Part shown: piece after piece, positions 47,116 through 57,662 of the stretch
Position numbering within the stretch: the stretch's first letter is position 1
How the letters are laid out: the number at the start of each line of letters is the position of its first letter
NCBI RefSeq assembly: GCF_000234665.1
Contig: NC_018321.1
Location: forward strand, 472,594-536,593
DNA from: Leishmania mexicana MHOM/GT/2001/U1103
Taxonomy: Eukaryota > Euglenozoa > Kinetoplastea > Trypanosomatida > Trypanosomatidae
Reading direction: 5' to 3'
DNA length: 64,000 nt
Made by a program: the position numbers and the translations under genes
Notes under the pieces: model-generated
Told to the model about the DNA's origin: nothing
Seen by the model: only the letters and a program-made list of their open reading frames with translations
Database searches by the model: none

Positions 47116-48735
47116 ATGCTCGCTTGTGCGCGTATCACTATCATCGCCATCGTGCACCTTGCGCTGACGTGGGTACTGCTGCGCTATATTGCGGATTCTG
47201 CCATGCCCTTCTACGTGTACCGCGAGGGCAGTAGCTCTGCCGGTGCCGCCAACGGTGCCTCTGTTCGCACGACAGCGACGTATGAACGGGACCAGTGGTC
47301 GCCCTTCCTCGTGCCAAGCCAGGAGGTGTACGCTGCACAGTTCGCCCGACAGCAGCGCGCGACGTCGGCTGCGGAGGCTGTCGCCCTCAACAGTCGTGTG
47401 GTGTGGCGCAGCAGCGTGTTCCACCTCATTCTCGCCATCGTCACATACGCGTTGCTGAGGTTTGGTGTTACGGCCCCGTACGGCCGTCACTCCTGGTCCC
47501 TCGGCTTCCAGCTTACCCTCCCCTCGCGCGTCAGCTGGATGCTGCAGGAGAGTCCGACCATCTTCCAGGTGCTTTACCACGTCTTCCTGGAGTACCCGCG
47601 CCTCATGGGGCACAGTCCTTCACGGCCATCGCTGTGGCCATCGTCTTTCTCTGCCTCCAGCCCGACTGCTGCTGGGATGTCCAGCAGCCATTCTTCGGCG
47701 GACACATGCCATTCCTACTGGGGCTGCGTGCGGGCCGCCTGCACGCAGCAGCAGCTTGGACTCCTGCTCTTTGTTATCCACTACGTCCACCGCAGCTGGC
47801 TCTATCCACTGTCCATCCCCGCCACCGCACATGATGTGCCGCTCGTCGTTACGTGGACGGCGACCCTGTACTGCCTCTTCAACGGTCGCCTACAGGTGCT
47901 GGCGAGTGCAGGTGCGGCTGTCACGGCCTGTGCAACCGACACAGCAGCGTGGTCTTCGGCGTGCACTCCCGCGTACACGGCGTCGATGAGCTTTGTGCGG
48001 TGTTGGCGCGAGCGCCACAAGCTGCAGTCTCTCAGCTCCTCCTCCGCCGGAGCTGCTGCTGTGCACGTTGGCTGGCCGCTCCTTTTCTGCCTCTATGTGG
48101 TTGGCGTCTTGGGCGGTTCAGCGCTGTTCTTCGTTGGACAACGAATGAACATGCAGGCGGACTACTACCTGGTGCGTCTGCGCCGCGGTGACAAGGGCTG
48201 CATCGGCCACGGTGGCAGCAAGCCCGGCGGGCGAAGGGTGACGAATCTGCACGGGGATGCGCTGGGGCCGTCGTCGTCGTCGTCTGCGGCGTCTGGTGCG
48301 ACTCAGCACCGCAGCAGGGTTGACGGCTATCGCATCCCCGTCGGCGGCTGGTTCGACTCCGTCAGCTGCGCGAACTTCTTCGGTGAGCTTGTCGAATGGA
48401 CGGGCTACGTCATCATCGTCGTGGCGACGTCTGCCGCTAGCAATGGCAGCTGCCTCTCCGTGGCGACTGCCCTGGATGAGGAACTACTGCGGCCGCTCTC
48501 CTCGTCGTCTTGGTGGTCACTGATGAACCCAATGATGTGGCTGCGCCTTGTTGTGCGCGTATTCTTCAGCGGGTCGGAGTCACGCCCGGCAGCGCTGGCG
48601 GCGTTTAGCTTCCTCGTGTACGTCTTCAGCAACTTGGCCCCGCGTGCGGTGTCGCATCATGCCTGGTACGCCAAGACGTTCGGTGATCCCTACACGAGGC
48701 TCGGCCGCAAGGCACTCATACCAGGTGTGTACTAG
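47116..48735 (+). CDS. steroid 5-alpha-reductase family protein (SRD5A/DET2 type)
   Basis: 539 aa multi-spanning ER membrane protein. The start at 47116 gives an immediate hydrophobic helix (about 7-25). Family blocks are: W-M-L-Q-E-S-P (DET2-like W-x-x-Q-E-x-P); H-Y-V-H-R-S-W-L-Y-P-L (222-232, the H-Y-x-N/H-R-x-x-x-Y-P block); and N-M-Q-A-D. After these come G-Y-R-I-P-V-G-G-W-F (404-413), then V-S-C-A-N-F-F-G-E-L-V-E-W-T-G-Y and S-H-H-A-W-Y (513-518), ending in R-K-A-L-I-P-G-V-Y. These make up the NADPH-binding C-terminal domain of enzymes that reduce a C=C bond next to a carbonyl, as in delta-4 steroids; relatives reduce polyprenol. The sequence is closest to SRD5A1/DET2, so a sterol-like substrate is more likely than polyprenol. 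Unusual inserts at about 180-205 and 265-310, and a Gly/Ser-rich loop at about 358-402, lengthen it beyond the usual ~260-320 aa. Confidence 0.87.
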   Translation: MLACARITIIAIVHLALTWVLLRYIADSAMPFYVYREGSSSAGAANGASVRTTATYERDQWSPFLVPSQEVYAAQFARQQRATSAAEAVALNSRVVWRSSVFHLILAIVTYALLRFGVTAPYGRHSWSLGFQLTLPSRVSWMLQESPTIFQVLYHVFLEYPRLMGHSPSRPSLWPSSFSASSPTAAGMSSSHSSADTCHSYWGCVRAACTQQQLGLLLFVIHYVHRSWLYPLSIPATAHDVPLVVTWTATLYCLFNGRLQVLASAGAAVTACATDTAAWSSACTPAYTASMSFVRCWRERHKLQSLSSSSAGAAAVHVGWPLLFCLYVVGVLGGSALFFVGQRMNMQADYYLVRLRRGDKGCIGHGGSKPGGRRVTNLHGDALGPSSSSSAASGATQHRSRVDGYRIPVGGWFDSVSCANFFGELVEWTGYVIIVVATSAASNGSCLSVATALDEELLRPLSSSSWWSLMNPMMWLRLVVRVFFSGSESRPAALAAFSFLVYVFSNLAPRAVSHHAWYAKTFGDPYTRLGRKALIPGVY

Positions 48736-49503
48736 GCGGGCGAGACCGGCGTGCTTCTCCCCTTCGTCGATCGGCCCACGCCTGTTAGGCAAGCACTTGG
48801 GCGTTAGAACGGCACACACGATGGAGCCTCTCCACGCACGCACACGCGGCCAGAGCGTGCTGCCCCCCCAGTCCATGCATATTTAGCGCTGCTAACGGCG
48901 CCCATTCGCTTCTGCTACACGAGAGTGGCGGGGCGGTGTACACAGATTCGCGAGAGTTGGCGGTCACAGCCTTGCCTTCTCCTGGTCTTCCATCATGCCT
49001 GTCCCCCTTTCGTGTTCCTAATTCAAGCCCTTCATAGGGTCGGTGCTGCGGCAACTGATCGCCATTGCTGCGATGGCGGAGTGTGCGCTGTGCATCTCTC
49101 TGAACGCTCGTCGCGGTGACGTCCACAACGCTGCCCGCTCAATCTCTCAGCGGCCGCCGTAGTCTCCTGATTACATGCGCCACTATTCTTGTGTCTCTCC
49201 CCCAACGTCTTCTGTCGGTCTGTCTGTTTCTCTGTGTGTTTTTCCGTCCCAGTGGAGTTGTTGTACGGGGAGTGTGCAGCGCTCACGCCGCCAGATAGAT
49301 ACGCCGCGGCGCCAAGAGGACCGCGCCACTGTTCGTGTCGGCGCATCCACTGCCCCCCCCCCCCCTTCTCACCCACCACCGCTACCACCACCCCACCACC
49401 CTCTGCGCTATACAAAGGGTGGGCGACTCCGCACAGGTGGCATACACTTACGCATACCTTGCACGGTAGAGAAGCAGCGAAGTAGCATAAAGGCTGGAGT
49501 ACG
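48736..49503 (+). other. intergenic region
   Basis: No gene is supported. A long C run (about 49352-49365) and pyrimidine-rich DNA lie about 140 nt before the kinesin ATG. Confidence 0.55.
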
Positions 49504-52500
49504 ATGAGTACGGCGGTGGTATCGAGGCCACGTGTGTACGTGCGCATTCGCCCCCTCAACGACCGCGAGGTGCGTGATGGAAAAGGCGAGCTCGCCTGCC
49601 GCGGGGATGCACGCCAGCAGGACGTCTTGTTCCTGAGGAAGGACGAGACCCTGGAGCAGCAGGTGCGCTTTGATCAGGTATTTGACCAGTCCTCGACCCA
49701 GCAGCTTGTCTTCGACCACATCGGTCCCGAGATTCTGCGCACTCTTTTCAGCGGCTACAATGCCTCCGTCTTCGCCTATGGGCAGACCGGCAGCGGTAAG
49801 ACATACACGATGGAGGGTGACAGGGGTGGCGGCGTGAGCGGCGGGGCCTCCTCGGAGGCGCAGGAGGGCCTTATACCTCGCATCATCCGCGGCATCTTCT
49901 CCTCTTTCAAGTCCAACGCCAACATAACGGACGCGCTTGTTGAGGTGAGCCTCGTGCAGATCTACCAGGAGCGCATCCAGGATCTGCTGAACCACCGCAA
50001 GCAGGTGGAGATTCACATGAACCGCACCAGCCAGTACGTCGCCCGTGACGCGACCTGGCGAACCGTGCGCAGCCTCTCGGAATGCATGAAGCTGTACGGA
50101 GAGGCCTGTAAGATGCGCGCGACTTCGGCGACGGAGATGAACCTGGTGTCCTCGCGTAGCCACATGATTCTCATGCTGCGCATGCAGTGGGACGAGCCGG
50201 CGCTGCCAGGGTCGCACGCGCAGCTGAACATGATCGACTTGGCTGGTTCTGAGCGGCTGAACGAGTCCGGCGCCACCGGTGAGACGATGAAGGAGACGAT
50301 CACCATCAACAAGTCCCTCAGCGCACTGGGCAATGTCGTGGCGAAGCTGGTGGAGCAGGCGAAGAAGCCGAACAAGCGCATACACATTCCGTACAAGGAT
50401 AGCAAGCTTACCTACCTCTTGCAGTCCAGCTTGGGTGGGGCGAACCTGGTCCACTTCATGCTCGCAGTGTCGGGCAGCGCCATGTGGCGCAGCGAGACAA
50501 CGTCGACCATCGAATTTGGTAAACGCGCCCTGCAGCTTCTCTTGCGGCCGGTGCGCAACGCCATCGACTACACGCGCCTCGCCGAAATGGAGGCGATGAT
50601 CGAGCGCATGCGGTCCCACATCGAGTCGCTCGAAGAGGAGCTGCAACTCAAGCGCAACTGTGAGGCCGCCGGGTTTCTGCAGCTCCGACAGATTGCCCAG
50701 AGCGACGACGACCCCGCGCAGCGGCGGCGGCGGCACGAGACAAGCACGAATCATAAACACCTCAAGCGTCAGACGGAGCTCACCCGCATCATGGCGAACC
50801 TGCCAGAGACGTTTGACGACTTGACGTCGCACTGTGTACTCTTCCCTGAGTCGAAGGCGACGTTCCGTGAACTGGGCGGGCTAGAAAAGCTCATCCACTT
50901 TGTGGAGAAGTCTGCCTCGAACTACTACCGTGCCAGCGCCGCGCAGACCATCGCCAGTGTGATTGACGAGCCCGGGAGAGAGGTCTTCGCCAGCCTCGGC
51001 GGCCTTCATGCTTTGGCGACGCTTCTGCGGGTTCAGGAGGAGCGGTGCAAGGAGGCGGCATGCGTCGCCCTCGAGGCTGTGTGCCGCGGCTGCCTGGCGA
51101 ACAAGAGGAGCCTGTCCGCCGACGTCTACGCGGCGCTCGTAGACCTCGTCTACGGGTACTCGAACCAACAGGTGCAAGAGGCGGCGTGTACGGCCGTTGC
51201 CTCCATCGTTGACGGCTACCCCGAGGCGACACGGTGCTTCGAACGGCTTGACGTGGTGCCGAAGCTGCTGGAGACGATCCGCACCTGCCCGGCCGAAGTC
51301 GTCAACCTCACAAAGGCGGCGACAAACTGCGTCGGTCGCCTGGCGCATGGCGACAAAGAGATGCAGCAAACGATCGCCTCCCTTGGCGGCGTTGACTTGC
51401 TCATCGATGTCCTCTTCAGCTCCTCCGGCGACCGCGACCATCAGGTGCCGATTTTAGCTTCGTACGCGCTCGTCAACCTATGCTGCAGCAGCCGCGAGAA
51501 CCTCAAGATGGCGATGGAGCACAGCCGCTATGACGAGGTAAAGTTCCGGCTGCTTGAGGGCCTTGCGCGCGCCTTTGGCACGAACACGTCCCGCGAGGGC
51601 TTCGGCCGCGCCACGGCGCAGGAGACGGCAGGGCCGTTTCCGTACTACGGCGTCACCATCCAGGACGAGTGGACATACGCCTCGTCCGGCGGCCGACCCA
51701 TCTTCTCGACCTTCATGGACAACCCACAGTTTCATCTCTACGTGCGTGAGGAGACGGACATCGCCTTCATCATTCAGGACACGCTCTACGAGGCCCGCAT
51801 GCGCAAGAAGCGGCGCAACAACTCCGTCTACATGGGCATCGCCATCTTCGAGGGCGATCCGACTCTGGCAAAGCTGGGGCTCAAGCAGCTCGACTTCCAC
51901 GGCAAGATGATCGAGATTGGCCGTTATACTTCAAACTGCGAGAACGTGCTGCACTGCACGCTGCCGGCCTCCGACACGCCGTATATGGTTGTCCCCTTCA
52001 CGAGTCAGAAGGGCCGGCACACGCACTTTGCCCTCTCCGCCTTTGGCAACCACCCGATCGAGCTGACGTCGGTGCCGGATCAGGTGGGGTGGGTGCACAC
52101 AGTGCTGCAGGGCCGATGGACGGAGTTCACGGGCCACGGAGGCGAGGCCTTCGACTGGCGCTGCAACCCGCAGATTAGGCTGAGGACGAAGGAGGCCTGC
52201 CGCGTCGTCTTCGTCCTCTCGTACCTCTCGCTGGATGAGCAGCGGGCGCAGCTGCTGCAGGAAGAGGAAGAGGGGGAGGGGCAGAATACCCGCCCCCGCC
52301 TGCACGGCCGCCTCTTCTCCAACGCCTTCGCGGCCCACAAGCGCTACCTCAAGGCGATCGTCCCGCTCCCCCAAGGCTCGACCTTCGTGGCCAGCAACAC
52401 GTTCGCCAGCAACAGCTATATCACCACCTCGGCCAACCTCGACAAGAGCGGGGACTACGTCTACATCCCCTTCACCGAGGCTCCCTTCCAGGACACCTAC

Positions 52501-53796
52501 CGCGTCTCCGTCTACTGCGACTCGGACGAGGTGGAGATAAAGCCGATGCAGGGGCAGTCCAGCGAGTGGATGTGCGCAAGCCTTTCCGGTATGTGGCAGG
52601 GGAAGCCCATCTCCGTCGACCTCGATACGGCCGGTAAGCTGGTGGCGGTCATGTACAGCCCCGGCGCCTTTGTGCGGCCGCGCTTGCTGAGCGGCTCGAA
52701 TCAGAGACGCCTCGCCGGCATCGACTCCTACTGGAACACCGAGGCAACGGTGGAGTACGACAGCAACGGGCAGCTCACACTGCAGGTGGAGGCGATGATG
52801 CGTAGCGGGGCGCCGAGCGCCGCCGCAGCGCGTGTCACCGTTCAATCGGCCAAGAATCAGGCGACTCAAGTGCCGGCGACAGATACCAAGTTCGACCTTT
52901 TTATCTTCACCGAAAGAAAGTGCACCCTCACGGGGGTCGGCTTCGACGCCTCACCCAGCTCGTGGCCGTGCCCCACGCAATCCACTTCTCTGGCTTTGCT
53001 AGCCTACCCGCGGCCCGTCGAAGACGTCGACGCCGTCGGTGACGATGACGAGGACAGCAGCGACGGCCTCGCCAGCGAACTGTGGCGCGGCGACCCGGAC
53101 AGCATCTCGGCAGCCGAACAAGAGGCGCGTGAGATGGAGTTGATGAAATTATTGGAGAAGCAAGAGGCCGCGAACCACGTCCTCAAGTTGAAGCTGGCGC
53201 AGCAGGCACGTGAGCTGGAGGAGCTGCGGAACGGCGGCGTCAGTGCGACCACCTCGTCAAACAGCGACGGGCGACGTGGGAGCAGCGCAAAGCCGCCGGG
53301 GACCAAAACGCCGAGAAGAACCTCGTCAGTCACGATGGACGGCTACGCGGGCTTCTCGGAGGGGAAGCACCGACCCAGGAGGGAGCTTGGCGGCGGCGGC
53401 AGCGCGCAGGCCGCGCCTCGCCCCCCCAGCCGCGGTAACACTTCAAGCTCAGCCGAAGCCAAAGGAGCAGTGGCCAAGCCGCTTTCTGCCGAGCCGGCAC
53501 AGCGAGGCAACAACACGAACGGCACTGACGCGCGGCGCCGAAAGCCGTTGGCCCTCGCAGGGGCGACGTTGCCGACGAACAGGTCGGGCACGGCCGACAA
53601 CAGCGCCTCGGTTGCGCCGTCCCCGCAGGTGAAGGAGTTAGTGGACTACACGCTGGTGAAGCTGATCGAGATGGGCAAGCGTGCCGCCACCAGTGCTCGC
53701 TTGGCCGACAAGGAGGAGGACACGGAGTGGAGGGCGATGCTGAGGGACATTGAGGAGGTGCAGCAGCGACTGCACGATGTCTTTCGCATACTTTGA
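49504..53796 (+). CDS. kinesin with ARM repeats and calpain-domain-III-like modules (KIN-E type)
   Basis: 1430 aa. An N-terminal motor (8-350) carries V-R-I-R-P-L, P-loop G-Q-T-G-S-G-K-T (93-100), switch I S-S-R-S-H (216-220), switch II D-L-A-G-S-E (245-250) and Y-K-D-S-K-L-T (297-303), so it should be an active microtubule motor. A short coiled coil (355-385) follows. Residues ~440-675 are armadillo-like repeats, with the recurring segment L-G-G-L/V-x-x-L. Residues ~712-860 and ~868-1040 are two beta-rich modules resembling calpain domain III, marked by W-T-Y/W-T-E-F and N-P-Q-F/N-P-Q-I. A further beta-rich stretch reaches ~1190. A coiled coil (1200-1242) and a basic Ser-rich tail end the protein. 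In T. brucei the orphan kinesin KIN-E has tandem calpain-domain-III-like modules and acts at the flagellum/FAZ tip; this gene fits that type. Confidence 0.9.
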   Translation: MSTAVVSRPRVYVRIRPLNDREVRDGKGELACRGDARQQDVLFLRKDETLEQQVRFDQVFDQSSTQQLVFDHIGPEILRTLFSGYNASVFAYGQTGSGKTYTMEGDRGGGVSGGASSEAQEGLIPRIIRGIFSSFKSNANITDALVEVSLVQIYQERIQDLLNHRKQVEIHMNRTSQYVARDATWRTVRSLSECMKLYGEACKMRATSATEMNLVSSRSHMILMLRMQWDEPALPGSHAQLNMIDLAGSERLNESGATGETMKETITINKSLSALGNVVAKLVEQAKKPNKRIHIPYKDSKLTYLLQSSLGGANLVHFMLAVSGSAMWRSETTSTIEFGKRALQLLLRPVRNAIDYTRLAEMEAMIERMRSHIESLEEELQLKRNCEAAGFLQLRQIAQSDDDPAQRRRRHETSTNHKHLKRQTELTRIMANLPETFDDLTSHCVLFPESKATFRELGGLEKLIHFVEKSASNYYRASAAQTIASVIDEPGREVFASLGGLHALATLLRVQEERCKEAACVALEAVCRGCLANKRSLSADVYAALVDLVYGYSNQQVQEAACTAVASIVDGYPEATRCFERLDVVPKLLETIRTCPAEVVNLTKAATNCVGRLAHGDKEMQQTIASLGGVDLLIDVLFSSSGDRDHQVPILASYALVNLCCSSRENLKMAMEHSRYDEVKFRLLEGLARAFGTNTSREGFGRATAQETAGPFPYYGVTIQDEWTYASSGGRPIFSTFMDNPQFHLYVREETDIAFIIQDTLYEARMRKKRRNNSVYMGIAIFEGDPTLAKLGLKQLDFHGKMIEIGRYTSNCENVLHCTLPASDTPYMVVPFTSQKGRHTHFALSAFGNHPIELTSVPDQVGWVHTVLQGRWTEFTGHGGEAFDWRCNPQIRLRTKEACRVVFVLSYLSLDEQRAQLLQEEEEGEGQNTRPRLHGRLFSNAFAAHKRYLKAIVPLPQGSTFVASNTFASNSYITTSANLDKSGDYVYIPFTEAPFQDTYRVSVYCDSDEVEIKPMQGQSSEWMCASLSGMWQGKPISVDLDTAGKLVAVMYSPGAFVRPRLLSGSNQRRLAGIDSYWNTEATVEYDSNGQLTLQVEAMMRSGAPSAAAARVTVQSAKNQATQVPATDTKFDLFIFTERKCTLTGVGFDASPSSWPCPTQSTSLALLAYPRPVEDVDAVGDDDEDSSDGLASELWRGDPDSISAAEQEAREMELMKLLEKQEAANHVLKLKLAQQARELEELRNGGVSATTSSNSDGRRGSSAKPPGTKTPRRTSSVTMDGYAGFSEGKHRPRRELGGGGSAQAAPRPPSRGNTSSSAEAKGAVAKPLSAEPAQRGNNTNGTDARRRKPLALAGATLPTNRSGTADNSASVAPSPQVKELVDYTLVKLIEMGKRAATSARLADKEEDTEWRAMLRDIEEVQQRLHDVFRIL

Positions 53797-56112
53797 CCTG
53801 TATACCGGGTGAGCGGGGGATGGGGGCGTTGCGGACGCCGAAGTGGCTGTGTGGATGTGTGTGTGTGTACGCGCGTGTGTTGGGGGGTGTGTGGGGAAGA
53901 GGGAGGCGAGGCGAGAGAAAACAGGCGAATAAGAAAGTCGAGGCGCGGGTTGGGGATGCGAGACGCAAGGGGGGTGTTGCTGCGCGGGCCCATATGGCAA
54001 CCCTGTCCTCACCCCCCTCAGCCCTGGTTTCTGTGAGTTGGATGTATGCCTATCGTGTGTTGCCTTTTTCGGTTGCTGGCTGATGTTTTCTGCTTCCTCA
54101 TTGTGTGACTGAGTCTGGGTGCGTGTCCTTGGCTGCCCTTCTCGGGACGGTGCTTGTGCCCACACGCACGGCACCGTCAATACTTGTATACCCATGAGCG
54201 CACGCAGGCTAAGGCAGTCAACGGGGCATCCCTCTCTCCGTTGGTATGCCGATTTCTCTATCTCCACTGTACGCTCCCTCGTGTGTGCCTTTTCCGTTGT
54301 TTTCGCCTTTATTTTTCCCTTCATGTTCTTCCGATGTGCGTGTGTTTATCCACTCATCTATGTCCCCTCCCCTCCCCTCTCCTCAGCTCTGGTGTCTGTG
54401 TACCTTGCCTGGCCCCTCAGCGCTACCGCGCCCCTTCTCCTCTCGGCGCTCCGCTGATGCGACTCTCCACCTGTATATACGTATCGGTCGTGTCGCCTAC
54501 CGACATGAGAGAGACAGATGCACCTCTTCTTCGGCGTTACACCCATCTAACTTTAAGCGTCATTGCTCGTCTAGACCCTAATTCGTCCGTGCGCGCGGGG
54601 ACTAGCCTCCGCCTTCACCTCCGCCTCCCTTTTCAATCTTTCCCGCATCACCCTAGTCTCCTCCAGTGTTTGCGACTGTTTCTCGTGCTCGTTCCCGTTG
54701 CCGTTGTGCTCTCTCGCCGTGCGTGTGCGCACCCCTTCGCCTTTATTTCCCTCTGTGTGTTTGGTGTGTTGTCGTTGTTCTCGCTACGCCTCTTCTCGCT
54801 CGCACCCGCACCCCTTCCCATCATGGAGAGGAGTTTGGGCGTGTGTCACTCGGTGTTTCCGTGTGCGGTGCTCCGTTGGATGCTCTATTCCGTTTCCGTG
54901 TGTTTTCTCTTGTAAGCTGCGCACGCGCATGTGTGCTCGCGTGGCGAGCGAGCGCGGGTGTGGGAGCGGGAGAGGTGGGAGGAGGAGGAGGCGGAAATAG
55001 AAGAACCTATCGATATGTGCTGGACGACAGAACCGAAGGGAGGCATACACAGGGACACGGCCAGGGGGGAGGGTGTAGGGTTGAGAGAGAGGGTATGAGA
55101 ACAGACCGTCGCTACTGCACAGCCGGGCCTGCTCGCGCATCTCCTCTCCCCTCTCCCTCTGCAGTGCCGTCCTTCATCCTTTGAATGGAGACACCCCCCC
55201 TCCTCCTCCTCCTCCTCACTCGCCAATGCCCTTTCCTTTTCCTCTTGCGATGTACTGCAGTTCAGGTTTTAACTAGAGTCCGGTCAACTATACATCCGCA
55301 CACCTACGAGCGCCTTCGTAGAGAGAGGGAGGGAGCGAAGGAAGCCGCGCAGATGTATCCAAAGGCGTGGCTGCAGGGGTGATGTAGAGACCTTCTGTCC
55401 GTGTGCTCTAGCCTTTCATCCCTGGGAGCCACTGTCGAACACAACCTTTGGTGCCCCCTTCGCACTTTCCCCGTCCGCACCATCACAGTCTCACCATGTC
55501 GCTGCATGCTTCCCCCCCCCCGCATGAGCGTTTTGCACACTACATGTCCCCCTTCTCTCCCCCCGTTTTGTGCCCTTTCTTTCCCCATATACCCCCTCCG
55601 GTCACCTGCTGCTGCTGCTGCACGCGTCTCCCGCGCCCAACTCACCGCCAACACCGCGCACACCGTACAAACGCCTGGGTGTCTTTCTGTGGAGCGGCTG
55701 TGCCGTTCGCATAGTATTCCTCGTAGACCTTCTCCCTCGCTGCCTCGTCGTGTGCAACGTTCACATCTCCCCCACGCTTCTGCTCCTCATTCGCCGGTCA
55801 AGAGGCACTCGCGTGTACGGGCGGTCACATCAAAAAAAAGCGCCACCGCTGCCCACCGCCTTGCGCGTGTGTGCGTGCCGTGGGGCTCGTATTCTTCCTA
55901 GTGAGAGATCTCTAGTCCCGCGCCGTCACGGTTTCGTGGCCCCCTCCCCCCCCCCCCTCATCCCCCTAGAAAAAGGTTTCATAGGACTGCCACGCCTCGA
56001 TAGTGAGACACACGCGTTGCTGCTGCTTCTGCTGCTTTCTCCTTCTACACGCCCCTCTCCTGACCCATCGCCCCCTCCCCACACAGCTTTACTTAGTGGA
56101 TACGGTAAGACA
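53797..56112 (+). other. long intergenic region
   Basis: No gene is supported over 2.3 kb apart from the small CDS that follows. TG/GC-rich repeats are near 53850-53890 and a C run near 55945-55958. Pyrimidine-rich DNA at about 56035-56095 is placed to splice the small gene. Confidence 0.5.
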
Positions 56113-56469
56113 ATGCTCCGCTCACTGCACCGCACCGCGCCGTTGGCCGTGACGGCGACGACGACCACGTTATCCACGTCCGCCGTGGCCTTTGCCTTGC
56201 AGACGGCGTCTAGGACCAAGTACGTGCGGCAGCCCAGTGCTCAGTGGGACCCTGCTCACGAGGATATCAACGCCCACGTGAAGCGCCGCATCCCGGGCGA
56301 GACGCGTGTCGATCGCGTGAGGCGCTTCGCCCGTGAATGGCGTAACGTGGAGCTGGAGCTGGGCGTGTACAAAGACTCCCGCGGCCGCGAGATCAAGTAC
56401 CGCAAGACATTCGTGTACCGCTACACCTACCCGAACGCCTTTGACGAGTTCTGGTGGCCGTGCAAGTAG
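56113..56469 (+). CDS. small protein, possible mitochondrial presequence, function unknown
   Basis: 118 aa. An ORF in the same frame is open from 55570, but protein-like sequence begins at the ATG at 56113. I do not recognise it. Residues 1-33 (M-L-R-S-L-H-R-T-A-P-L, then Thr/Ala-rich) have Arg and hydroxylated residues without acidic ones, as in mitochondrial presequences. The rest is hydrophilic and strongly basic/aromatic: R-V-D-R-V-R-R-F-A-R-E-W-R-N-V-E-L-E-L (~65-83), then Y-R-K-T-F-V-Y-R-Y-T-Y-P (~96-107), ending F-W-W-P-C-K. There is no clear membrane helix beyond the presequence. It could be a small kinetoplastid subunit of a respiratory complex or mitoribosome (inference only). It stands alone between two large genes, with its own pyrimidine tract. 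Confidence 0.68.
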   Translation: MLRSLHRTAPLAVTATTTTLSTSAVAFALQTASRTKYVRQPSAQWDPAHEDINAHVKRRIPGETRVDRVRRFAREWRNVELELGVYKDSRGREIKYRKTFVYRYTYPNAFDEFWWPCK

Positions 56470-57662
56470 GGGGGGGGGAAGGGAGGGAGGGAGAGAGAGC
56501 GAGCCGAGGTGCGTGCGCACGAGGGGCGGTAGCGACGATGCGGATGGGAGAGGCGCAAAGGACTTGTGGGATGCTCTGGAGGTCATGAGGGGGTGGGTGG
56601 GTGAATAAGAATACGTGCTTCGGTTGGAGGTCAGTGCGTCCTTGCTGCTCGTGTGGAAGGTGGTGGTGGTGGTGGGGGCGGGAGAGGGGCGTGCGGTGTC
56701 ACTGCAGCCCGGCATGCTCTCGCCTTCTCTTTCTTGTTCCCCTCCCTTCCTCCCGTCTCGCTCTCTCCGCAGTGGGTCCGTGCTAGCTGGTGTGTGGATG
56801 TCGCGCGCTGCCGCTGTTTGAGGGTGGCGGTTTCTCGGGCGCTCTTGGCTTCTTTATCTCTGCTCGCTTTCGCAACCTCGCCTGCGTTAGGCCTCTGCGC
56901 TCTCCTCCACCGTTCCTGCGTCGCCTTTCCCCCTCCTGCGGCTCACACCACCCCGTCGCACCCCTCTCTGCCGATGTGCTCGACTTCTCTCCATCTTGCT
57001 GAGAGCGTGATGCGTGCGTGTGTGACTACTTGCGGCGATATGCGTCACCCAACGCTACAACAGAGGGAGGGAAGGCAGCTGCAGCTGCGAAGCAACAACG
57101 TACATGCGACGGGGACCAACCTATACGCCTGCGTGTCCCCCCCTCGTCACCTGTATGCACACACACGTGTGTGTGTGCACCTACGAACACACAGTAGCGC
57201 ATGCATCGCCAGTCTCCCCGCGTGTGTCGCCTTCCTCTCCCCTTCTCACGCGAAAAAGCATTGAGAGGCCAGAGCATCCTGGGTTTTGGCCCGCCCGTCC
57301 TTGTCGACCGTTTTACCTCCTCATCCCTTCCCCCAACACGAGTTGCAAGCGCAGGCGCGTGGGAGTGGAGGAGGTGCGGGAGGCGGCGGCACATACATCT
57401 ATACGGCTGAAGAGGAAGTCCTGCTTCTCTCTCCCGCTCCTCCTCCTCGGTGCACCCGTCCATTTCATCGCACCCGCCTCGCACGGCGTCTACCCCTTCC
57501 CCCTTTCCCTTCGCTGACAAAGATGTACTACCTCTCCCCCCTGTGCCCGTCCTGGCTTGCACCCGTGCTATACGCTCCCAGACATCTCCCCCCTCTCTTC
57601 CTCCCTTCGCTCCTTCGCAACCGCAACAGCCACGACTTCCTGCAGCAGCAGCAGTGACAGCC
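56470..57662 (+). other. intergenic region
   Basis: No gene is supported. Long pyrimidine tracts (about 57424-57450, 57490-57515 and 57586-57620) lie before the methyltransferase gene. Confidence 0.55.
57584..57629 (+). promoter_or_regulatory. probable trans-splice acceptor for the NSUN gene
   Basis: A pyrimidine tract (57584-57617) is followed by AG at 57628-57629. The next ATG, at 57663 in an ACAGCCATGG context, is the chosen start. The in-frame ATG at 57450 is upstream of the tract. Confidence 0.5.

Noticed and set aside
49408..50832. 474-codon minus-strand ORF
   Set aside because: It is antisense to the kinesin motor domain; high GC at third positions creates such shadow frames.
55570..56112. 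181-residue N-terminal extension of the small protein
   Set aside because: Pro/Ser/Leu-rich translation of pyrimidine-rich UTR; protein-like sequence begins at 56113.
57450..57662. 71-residue N-terminal extension of the NSUN protein
   Set aside because: It lies upstream of a strong pyrimidine tract and AG, so it should be removed by trans-splicing.
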